From Myxococcales bacterium (GTDB taxonomy: Bacteria > Myxococcota_A > Bradymonadia > UBA7976 > UBA1532), in NCBI GenBank assembly GCA_020633465.1, contig JACKDN010000062.1:1-5386 (forward strand): a stretch of 5,386 nucleotides of DNA, read 5' to 3'. Shown here in pieces: positions 1 through 5,386 of this stretch. Position 1 is the stretch's first letter, and each line of letters opens with the position of its first letter. A program made the position numbers and the translations under genes. The notes below the pieces were generated by a model that was not told the DNA's origin, did not search any database, and saw only the letters and a program-made list of their open reading frames with translations.

Positions 1-14
1 GACGACGCGTGTCG

Positions 15-1682
15 TCAGCGGTCGTCGGCGAGCAGGGCCAGGATGGCGCGGTCGTCGAAGTCGAAGGCGAGCGCCTCGATGCGCTGCGCCATCGCGGCGT
101 GCCGGGGATCGCGCTCGGCGATCTCGTGGGCCAGCTCGGCCACCCGGGTCAGCTTGCCCGCCTCGGCCAAGGCCGCCAGGCGCGCCCGGTCGGGCGCGGG
201 GAGCGGGGCCACCGGATCCCGCGTGGACGGCCTGGGCGTCGGCGTCGGCATCGGCCGGCCGTCGGTCACCGGCAGCTCGAGCTCGAAGCCGAACGTGCTG
301 CCGACGCCCGGGGTGCTGCGGACGCCGATCTCGCCCCCCATCAGCTCGACGATGCCCTGCGTGATGGCGAGGCCGAGCCCCGTCCCCCGGCTGCGATCGG
401 CGCGCGCCCCGGCCTGCTCGAACGGCTCGAAGATCGAGCCCAGGCGCGCGGCGTCGATGCCCGGGCCGGTGTCTTCGACCTCGACGCGAACGCGCACGCT
501 CGCCGGCTCGGCGCGCACGACGGTGAGCCGCAGCGTCACCTGGCCGCTCACGGCGAACTTCACCGCGTTGTCGAGCAGGTTCAGCAGCACCTGGCGCAGT
601 CGACTGGCGTCGACCTCGACGCGCGCGGGCAGATCGCCGTCGGCGTCGATGGCCAACCGCAGGCCCTTGCGGCGCGCGATCGGCGCGACGAAGTCGACCG
701 CCTCGCGGGCCAGATCGCGCAGCGCGGCCGGCCGCGGGTCGAGCTCGACGCGCCCCGCCTCCAGCCGGGCCATGTCGAGGATGTCGTCGATCACGCCCAG
801 CAGGTGAGCGCCGCTGCGCCGGATGGTCTCGACGCCCTTGCGACCCTCGGTGTCCAGCGTCGCCCGCTCGCGCAGGTAGTCCGCGTACCCCAGGATCGCG
901 TTGAGCGGCGTCTTGAGCTCGTGGCTCATGGTGGCGAGGAAGGTGCTCTTCACCCGGCTGGCCACCTGCGCCCGCGCCAACGCCACCTCGAGGGCCTCGG
1001 TCCGCTCGCGCACCTGCGCGTCGAGGCTCTCGTACAGGCGCGCGTTCTCGATGGCGATCGCCGCCTGCGCGGCCAGCGTCTGCACCGCCACGATCTGGCG
1101 CGCCGCGAAGGCGTGCTCGACCAGGTCGTTCTCGAGGTACACGGCGCCCCGCACGTCGCCGCCGCGCACGATGGGGACACACAACACCGAGAGCGCCGGG
1201 CGCCCGCGCAGGTACGGGTCGTCGACGTCGGCCTCGTCGGGATCACCCAACACGACCGCGTGCTGCGCGCGCAGCACCCGCTGAACCAGCTTCGCCGGGA
1301 GGTCGCGCGCCGCCCCGAGGGGCACGCTCGGGCCCACACGGGGCGACTGCCCGAGCTCCATGCGCGCCTCGACGGTGGCGGCCTCGGCGTCGCCCAGCAC
1401 CAGCGCGCCGCGGACGCCCCGCGCCTGCTCCAACAGCGCCGCCAGCACGCGCGCGAGGAGGCGGTCGAGGATCACCTCCTCGGTGATCGCCAGCGCCGCC
1501 TGCGACAGCTGCGGCGGCGGCGCGGCGTCGGCCCGCGCGTCGCCCGGCGCCGGGGCGCGCGCCTGCCACTGCTGCAGCGCCGCCCGCGCTTCGTGGCGGT
1601 ACGCGCGGGCGGCCGTCGGGCGCTCCATCTGCTCGAGCAGGTCGGCGGTGTCGCCGCAGAGGATGGCGACCTCGTGCTGCAC
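15..1682 (-). CDS. C-terminal GAF - sensor histidine kinase part of the large gene
   Basis: An unbroken 555-codon frame carries the histidine kinase half. The GAF domain is about residues 70-215 (ILDRLLARVLAALLEQA to AAIAIENARLYESL), followed by a short coiled coil. HisKA has the H-box SHELKTPLN with phospho-acceptor His254 (923-921). HATPase_c has the N-box NLLDNAVKF (368-376), G1 DTGPGI (404-409), F-box IFEPFEQ (417-423) and G2 RGTGLGLAI (432-440), so all catalytic boxes are present. There is no transmembrane segment, so it is probably cytoplasmic. There is also no receiver domain: a Pro-rich linker (about 473-498) leads to a helical tail ending LADDR, the kind often found at the end of this family. 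GTG-1682 is not a natural start: the frame is open upstream to a TGA at 1760-1758 and the family sequence REAALALYERAIRGARDAG precedes it directly. Taken alone, it would be mistaken for a soluble GAF histidine kinase gene. Confidence 0.9.
   Translation of the reverse strand: MQHEVAILCGDTADLLEQMERPTAARAYRHEARAALQQWQARAPAPGDARADAAPPPQLSQAALAITEEVILDRLLARVLAALLEQARGVRGALVLGDAEAATVEARMELGQSPRVGPSVPLGAARDLPAKLVQRVLRAQHAVVLGDPDEADVDDPYLRGRPALSVLCVPIVRGGDVRGAVYLENDLVEHAFAARQIVAVQTLAAQAAIAIENARLYESLDAQVRERTEALEVALARAQVASRVKSTFLATMSHELKTPLNAILGYADYLRERATLDTEGRKGVETIRRSGAHLLGVIDDILDMARLEAGRVELDPRPAALRDLAREAVDFVAPIARRKGLRLAIDADGDLPARVEVDASRLRQVLLNLLDNAVKFAVSGQVTLRLTVVRAEPASVRVRVEVEDTGPGIDAARLGSIFEPFEQAGARADRSRGTGLGLAITQGIVELMGGEIGVRSTPGVGSTFGFELELPVTDGRPMPTPTPRPSTRDPVAPLPAPDRARLAALAEAGKLTRVAELAHEIAERDPRHAAMAQRIEALAFDFDDRAILALLADDR
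238..255. repeat. Three tandem hexamers inside the Pro-rich linker of the histidine kinase
   Basis: GTCGGC, GTCGGC and ATCGGC follow each other on the plus strand. On the coding strand they encode the Pro/Thr repeat MPTPTP between the HATPase_c domain and the C-terminal helical tail. This is simple low-complexity linker coding; a change of one hexamer would change the linker by two residues without breaking the frame. Confidence 0.6.
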
Positions 1683-3370
1683 GCCGGCGTCGCGCGCGCC
1701 GCGGATCGCGCGCTCGTACAGGGCCAGCGCTGCCTCGCGGCGGCCGGCCGCGCGTTTTCAGGCCGCCGCGACCCCGCCAGCCGCCACCGGCGCCAGGCAC
1801 CTGGCGCGCGGCCCGCCGGATGAGGCGCAGGCCCGCCCGCGTCGGCCGCCGCGCCGCGCGCCGATCCAGCCCTGCTCGACCGCCCCCACAGCGCGACCAG
1901 CCGATGGGTCCAGGCCGACAGCACGTCCGCGGTGACCGGGAAGCGGTCGCGGAACCACGGCCCAGGGCGACGGCGGCCTCGAACGCCGCGCGCCGCTCGC
2001 CTTCGACGAGCGCGGTCAACAGCCCGAGCCAGGGCGCGTGCTCCGAGCCGGGCGGCGGCGGGCGCCGGCGAGGCCGCAGCCGGGCGACGTGCGCGTGGAT
2101 CGCCGCCGCGGAGCGCTCGACGTCGAGCACCTGATCCAGGCGCGCCCGCGCACCTGCTGCAGTCGAAAGCTGACGCGATCGAGCGGCTCGCCGGCGATCA
2201 GCGCATAGGCCGCCGCGATGAGCCCGGCGTAGTGCACCATCGAGGTGTCGCCGGCCCGAGCCGCCGCGTCGGCCGCCGAGTCGAGCAGCTCCACCATCTC
2301 GCCGACCGGCTGGCGCCACCACTGGACGCAGCCGGCGTCCATGACCCGAATCCGCGCGCGGATGTGCGGCGAGCCCACCCGTTCGGCCTGCGCGTGCGCG
2401 AGCTCGATGAGCGCGTGGGCGCGCTCGAGCAGGCCCACGGCGGTGCAGCACGCCCGACGCCATCCAGGTGAGCGGTCCCCAGGCCGCGACGCCGTCGCCA
2501 ACACCGTGCGGACGTCGTCGAAGACGTAGAGCGGCCCCGCTCGGGGTAGCGCGCGAGAAGGCGGGCGCCGAGATGTGCTGCACCCGCTGGATGCCGGCGT
2601 CGATGGCACCGGTGGTCACCGGGAGCCGCCGCAGGCGTCCGCGCGAGGCCCGGCGAGCGCCCACAGCGTCCGCGCCAACCCGAAGGCGATCCGAGCGCGC
2701 CCGCCGCGCGTGGGCCGCGGGCGCCGGCCAGCGTCAGGAAACGCTCCGCCGCCTCGACGGCCTCGTGGGTCCGCCCGCGTCGGTCGCCGCGACGATGCGC
2801 GTGGACCAGGCAGCCGCCTGGTCGGCCAGGCCAGCCGCGTGCGCGAGCACGGCGTCGACGCAGGCGTTCATCCGATCGGCCCGACCGACGACCCGCGCCG
2901 CCTCGGCCGCGCCCTCGTGCAGCGCCAGCGCCAGGTCGTACTCGACGCCCCAGCCCGCGGGGCCGAGGGCCTCGATGCCCGCGTCGTAGTGACCCAGCGC
3001 GTCCTCGAAGCCGGCGCTCGCCCAGGCGTGATCGCCGGCTCGCCGGGCGAGGTGGGCGAACCGGACGCGCTCGGCGGCGTCGCCCATCGCCGGAGCGCGC
3101 GCGCCAGGTGGGCGGCGGCCGCGAACAGCGCGTCGGCACGCCTTCGCGCGCCCCGCGAGGCAGCGGCCGATGCGCAGGTGGATCGCCGCCCGCTGCTCGG
3201 CGGTCAGCCGCGCCCGCGCCGCCTCGACGATGCGGTCGTGCGGGAAGCCGACGGCGTGCACGCCGTCGACGTCGTGGTGCACCACCAGCACGCCCGCCGC
3301 CAGCGCAGGCCGGATGCGCTCCATCAGCACCTCAGGCGGGCAGTCGGCCACCCGCGCCAGCACTCCACGG
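1650..3370 (-). pseudogene. Helical TPR-like linker region of the large gene, heavily frame-broken
   Basis: This alpha-helical repeat region links the ATPase to the GAF domain and probably acts as a protein-interaction scaffold. The readable order is: VADCPPEVLMERIRPALAAG, VGFPHDRIVEAARARL, HLRIGRCLAGRAKA, ADALFAAAAHLARAL, RFAHLARRAGDHAWASAGFEDALGHYDAG, RTHEAVEAAERFLTLAG, RIAFGLARTLWALAG, RLPVTTGAIDAGIQRVQHISAP, LLARYPERG, PLYVFDDVRTVLATA, VAAWGPLTWMASGVL, VGLLERAHALIELAHAQAERVG, CVQWWRQPVGEMVELLDSA, MVHYAGLIAAAYALIAGEPLDRV, HAPWLGLLTALVEGERRAAFEAAVALG, FRDRFPVTADVLSAWTHRLVALW, REAALALYERAI. The WRxP...GEPLD block closely follows the family pattern. The longest clean piece is about 2444-2150. 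Between about 1900 and 1760 no frame clearly matches the family, and a short piece may be missing. Confidence 0.7.
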
Positions 3371-5010
3371 GGCCCGCCGGCCGAAGCAGGCGGCCTCGCC
3401 CACCACCGACGACGCCGCGCCCGGCAGCGCCTCCAGCCGCCCGAGGACGACGCGCGCCACGTCGTCGCCCACGTCGGCGCTCTCGACGGCCCGCAGGTCC
3501 CAGCGCCAGCGCTCGCCTTCCCAGGCGAGCAGGCCGTCGTCGCGCAGCCGCGCGAGAACAGGTTGACGAAGAGCGGGTTGCCGCCGGTCTTTCGCTCGAG
3601 CACGGCCGCCAGCGGCGCCGCGTCCGCCCGCCCGCAGGCCAGCGTGTCGGCGATCAGCCCGGCGAGCGCCGCCTCGTCGAGGGCGCCAGGCGGATCGCGT
3701 GACAGTCGACCCGCGGTCCGACAGCATCTCGAGGAAGCGCGCGTCCGGCTCGCCCGACGACCAGCAGGCCGCGGTGCTGCGGGTCGCTGGCGACGCGGGC
3801 CAGCAGGTCGAGCGAGGCGCCGTCGGCCCAGTGCAGGTCGTCGATCGCCAGCACCAGCGGGCGCTCCGGCGACGCGAGCGCATAGAGCACCGAGCACAGC
3901 ACGTGGCGGGCGCGCGCCCGGGCCTCGACCGGATCGACGGCGGTCGGCGGCGGCAGCGACTCGAGCGTCGGGCGGAGCGCCGGCACCAGCTCGGCGACGA
4001 GATCGCGGTTGGGCGCCGCCGCCCGACGGACGGCCTCCAGGCGAGCCGCCGCCTGCTCGGCGGGCCCGCCGAGCAACGCGCCGACCGCCGCGCGCAGGCG
4101 CGCGGCCGTGCAGCCGCCCCACGTCGGCCACCCGGCGGGCCCCCGGCGCCGCGCCGCCCCGCTGCGCCGCCTCGAGATCGGCCAGCAGCGCCGCGGCGTC
4201 CGGGTAGCGGTCCGCGGGCCGCTTGCGCAGCAGGCACTGGACGATGTCCGACAGGGCGCGGGGCACCTCCGCCCGCACGCGGTGCACCGGCGTGGCGCGC
4301 CGCGCCAGGTGGGCGTGGATCACCGCCTCGGCGTCGGCGCCGTCGAAGGGCGGGTGCCCCACCAGCAGCTGCCACGCGGTGACGCCCAGGGCGTACAGAT
4401 CGGCGCGCGCGTCGGCCGGCGCGTGGGCGATGCCGCACAGCTCGGGCGCCCGGTAGGTGGGCGGGCCGGCGAGCTCGGGGGCCGCGGCGGGCGTCTCGCG
4501 CTCGAGCGCCCGGTCGAGATCGATCAGCTCGACCGCGCCGGTCCGCGGCGCCCACAGCAGGTTGGCCGGACACACGTCGCGGTGCAGGACACCGACGGCG
4601 TGCAGGCGACGGAGCGCGCGCGCCGCGCACACCAGGATGTGCAGCACGTCGTCGGGTCGCAGCGGTCCCCAGGCGAGGTGATGCGCCAACGTCTCGGCGC
4701 CCGCGTCGGCGAGCACCAGAAAGGGCCGGGCGCCCCAGAAGCGCAGCTCGACCGCGCCGACCAGATGCGGACCAGGGGCCAGCGTGAGCAGCCGGTGCTC
4801 GCGGCGATAGCGCGCCTCGGCCTCGGGCGCCGGGACCCAGGGCGCCGGCGTCTTGACCACGACGCGCGCGCCGTCCGCGCCGGCGCAGCGGGCGACGAGG
4901 GTGTGGGCGCTGCGATGGAGGATCCGGTCCAGCGACAGGTCCGGCGGCAGCTGGACGGACGGGCCCGCCGCCTCGTCCGAGGCCCAGCCGGCGGGCGTCT
5001 CGACGGCCAC
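2734..5010 (-). CDS. N-terminal Ser/Thr protein kinase part; open frame runs on into the broken ATPase/TPR region
   Basis: The first about 300 residues form a complete protein kinase domain. After a Gly-poor nucleotide loop (LDRILHRSAHTLVARC, about 27-42) come VVVK with K53, a probable alphaC Glu71, the catalytic loop HRDVCPAN (H143-N150, base Asp145), the metal-binding Asp164 in DLD instead of DFG, APE (188-190), DLYALG (204-209) and Arg268 in PADRYPDA. The loop lysine of HRDxKPxN is Cys147; relatives often have Asn there, so this is a family trait more than damage. Past about residue 303 the frame is authentic only in pieces: about 3684-3556 (LDEAALAGLIADTL to KTGGNPLFVNLF), 3366-3141 (PHDRIVEAA, HLRIGRCLAG) and 3090-2773 (tetratricopeptide-like helices). 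The stretches between are out-of-frame Arg/Ala/Gly-rich noise. A gene caller will report it as one 758-residue protein whose middle is wrong. Confidence 0.8.
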   Translation of the reverse strand: MAVETPAGWASDEAAGPSVQLPPDLSLDRILHRSAHTLVARCAGADGARVVVKTPAPWVPAPEAEARYRREHRLLTLAPGPHLVGAVELRFWGARPFLVLADAGAETLAHHLAWGPLRPDDVLHILVCAARALRRLHAVGVLHRDVCPANLLWAPRTGAVELIDLDRALERETPAAAPELAGPPTYRAPELCGIAHAPADARADLYALGVTAWQLLVGHPPFDGADAEAVIHAHLARRATPVHRVRAEVPRALSDIVQCLLRKRPADRYPDAAALLADLEAAQRGGAAPGARRVADVGRLHGRAPARGGRRVARRARRAGGGSPGGRPSGGGAQPRSRRRAGAGAPPDARVAAAADRRRSGRGPGARPPRAVLGALCARVAGAPAGAGDRRPALGRRRLARPAGPRRQRPAAPRPAGRRASRTRASSRCCRTAGRLSRDPPGALDEAALAGLIADTLACGRADAAPLAAVLERKTGGNPLFVNLFSRGCATTACSPGKASAGAGTCGPSRAPTWATTWRASSSGGWRRCRARRRRWWARPPASAGGPRGVLARVADCPPEVLMERIRPALAAGVLVVHHDVDGVHAVGFPHDRIVEAARARLTAEQRAAIHLRIGRCLAGRAKACRRAVRGRRPPGARAPAMGDAAERVRFAHLARRAGDHAWASAGFEDALGHYDAGIEALGPAGWGVEYDLALALHEGAAEAARVVGRADRMNACVDAVLAHAAGLADQAAAWSTRIVAATDAGGPTRPSRRRSVS
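3375..4106 (-). pseudogene. AAA_16-type STAND ATPase module of the large gene, frame-broken and lacking Walker A
   Basis: This module should bind and hydrolyse ATP and relay between the two kinase domains. In frame from about 4106 to 3755 I read LRAAVGALLGGPAEQ, PNRDLVAELVPALRP (compare the family's GPNGQ...IPELE...IIG), then LASPERPLVLAIDDLHWADGASLDLL with Walker B Asp79-Asp80 of this piece (about 3842-3837). After further shifts it continues with GEPDARFLEML (about 3751-3718), RVDCHAIRLAP (3713-3681), LDEAALAGLIADTL, ERKTGGNPLFVNLF (sensor-2-like region), then LARLRDDGLLAWEGERWRWDLRAVESADVGDDVARVVLGRLEALPG (about 3556-3390). The N-terminal portion with the GxxGxGK[S/T] P-loop, normally just after the YGRE-like start, is absent; RLHGR (about 4116-4102) may be that start. 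No lysine-containing P-loop occurs in any minus frame here. Confidence 0.75.
4087..4106. repeat. 9-bp inverted repeat with 2-base spacer at the ATPase deletion point
   Basis: Plus-strand arms GCCGCGCGC (4087-4095) and GCGCGCGGC (4098-4106) are perfect reverse complements around AG. All arm bases are G or C, so a stable hairpin could form. It sits at the point where the reading frame changes and the P-loop segment of the ATPase is missing. It lies inside the coding region, so a terminator role is unlikely. In DNA this rich in G+C such palindromes can arise by chance. Confidence 0.6.
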
Positions 5011-5014
5011 GGGA

Positions 5015-5386
5015 TCAGCGCGCGTCGCGCAGGGTGAGCACCGTGCGGATCAGCGCGGGCACGTTGTCGACGCCCAGCTTCTCCATCAAGCGCGCGCGGT
5101 ACGTGCTGACGGTGGTGCGCGCGATGCCCAACGACCAGGCGATCTCCTTGGTCGAGCTGCCGTCGACCAGCAGGTCGAGCACCTCGTTCTCCCGGGCGCT
5201 GAGCGCGAGCAGCGGCGATCCCTCGGCGTCGTCGTCCAGGTGCCCTTCGACGCTGGCGGCCGAGTCGGCGGCCGGCTCGAGCAACGCCATCGCGGTGTCG
5301 AGGTGGGCCTCGACCTCGGCCCGCGCCGCGGCCTCGCCGATCAACCGCCGCGCCTGCGCGAGGTGGGTGTGCACGAGGCCGAGGCG
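5015..5386 (-). CDS. LuxR/GerE-family HTH transcriptional regulator, 5' end probably beyond the window
   Basis: This is a DNA-binding regulator with a C-terminal LuxR-type four-helix HTH. From the GTG at 5374 it would be 119 residues. The HTH spans about residues 57-117: LSARENEVLDLL (58-69), STKEIAWSLGI, the recognition helix around ARTTVSTYRARLMEKLG (85-101), and a final helix VPALIRTVL. The upstream part is Ala/Glu-rich and helical (about 1-40) with an acidic linker (about 43-52). No receiver-domain motif is visible. The frame stays open from GTG-5374 to the window edge, so the start could lie outside and a receiver or sensor domain could be cut off. Alternatively it is a short stand-alone LuxR protein. 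It ends with TGA at 5017-5015, four bases before the kinase gene's GTG, which suggests one transcript. It may be the output of the receiver-less histidine kinase next to it; that link is inference. Confidence 0.85.
   Translation of the reverse strand, partial: RLGLVHTHLAQARRLIGEAAARAEVEAHLDTAMALLEPAADSAASVEGHLDDDAEGSPLLALSARENEVLDLLVDGSSTKEIAWSLGIARTTVSTYRARLMEKLGVDNVPALIRTVLTLRDAR

Larger units (their letters stand above)
15..5010 (-). pseudogene. Trifunctional Ser/Thr kinase - AAA ATPase - GAF - histidine kinase gene, frame-broken as sequenced
   Basis: This is one gene seen across all three minus frames. The domain order is Ser/Thr kinase, AAA_16 STAND ATPase, helical TPR-like region, GAF, HisKA, HATPase_c and a helical tail. 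Family proteins are typically about 1,700-1,900 residues; 4,996 bases gives about 1,665 codons, or about 1,735 if the missing P-loop segment is counted. Signature blocks occur in order although their frames differ: the kinase loop HRDVCPAN, Walker B LVLAIDDLHWAD, KTGGNPLFVNLF, WRWD, PHDRIVEAA, QWWRQPVGEMVELLDSA, AGEPLDRV, LALYERAI, SHELKTPLN. About 20 frame changes lie between 1750 and 4110 and none outside. Most are healed by one added C or G, so the living gene is probably intact apart, perhaps, from the P-loop gap. I class it as broken only because the given sequence cannot be translated through. Start: GTG at 5010, 4 bases after the LuxR stop; no clear ribosome-binding site is visible. Confidence 0.85.

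Noticed and set aside
1..14. Possible terminator after the large gene
   Set aside because: Only 14 bases remain after the stop codon, too few to show a stem-loop and T-run.
9..1823. Plus-strand 604-codon open frame, longer than the histidine kinase frame it overlaps
   Set aside because: It is antisense to a frame with every histidine kinase box in place. Its protein is Arg/Ala/His/Gly-rich with no recognisable domain, and long antisense openings are routine at this G+C content.
1243..2664. Minus-strand 473-codon frame as a separate gene
   Set aside because: Only parts match the family (about 2650-2562, 2490-2445 and 2148-1962); the rest is out-of-frame text, so it is a fragment of the large gene.
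2575..3702. Plus-strand 375-codon frame opposite the broken middle, which could look like the real gene there
   Set aside because: The minus strand carries ordered ATPase/TPR family motifs across the same bases; this translation has none.
1750..4110. Programmed frameshifting or several small split genes forming a new system
   Set aside because: There are about 20 changes in both directions, with no slippery-site pattern, no starts or ribosome-binding sites at the pieces, and one continuous known protein when joined.
4009..5037. Plus-strand 342-codon frame opposite the kinase domain
   Set aside because: It mirrors conserved kinase codons, has low-complexity Arg/Gly/Ala composition, and shows no domain or ribosome-binding site.
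1..5386. Window length of 5386 bases equals that of the phage phiX174 genome
   Set aside because: Gene content, strand layout and base composition are entirely different; the match in length is coincidence.

Overview
The window is very G+C-rich DNA coding almost wall to wall on the minus strand, so it reads from high to low coordinates. It holds two genes in one probable operon: the 3' end of a LuxR/GerE-type regulator gene (5015-5386, cut by the window edge), then after 4 bases one giant signalling gene (15-5010). The base composition and this class of protein fit a soil- or sediment-type Myxococcota (Deltaproteobacteria) or similar high-GC bacterium. That is inference from style, not from a marker gene.

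The large gene belongs to the family usually named trifunctional serine/threonine kinase / ATP-binding protein / sensor histidine kinase (cyanobacterial HstK-like proteins share the layout). The order is: Ser/Thr kinase domain (about 4113-5010), AAA_16-type STAND ATPase (about 3375-4110), long helical TPR-like region (about 1650-3370), GAF domain (about 1040-1475), then HisKA and HATPase_c (about 255-965), a Pro-rich linker and a short helical tail ending at 15. About 1,665 codons are present.

As sequenced, the gene is not one open frame. Both ends are clean: about 900 bases of kinase and about 1,740 bases of GAF/histidine kinase. The middle, about 1750-4110, changes reading frame roughly 20 times. 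Conserved family motifs nevertheless continue from frame to frame in the right order. At 12 of these breaks I checked that adding one C or G, at almost all sites lengthening a C or G already there, restores the expected protein. This points to a locally poor consensus sequence rather than to many genes or an old pseudogene, though decay is not excluded. Separately, the segment that should carry the ATPase P-loop (Walker A) is missing at about 4100, beside a 9-bp inverted repeat.

Functionally, the inferred scheme is a cytoplasmic sensor kinase without a receiver domain of its own, co-transcribed with a LuxR-type DNA-binding protein that may be its output. I see no RNA gene, mobile element, CRISPR array, terminator or novel defence-type system. 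All long plus-strand frames look like antisense shadows.
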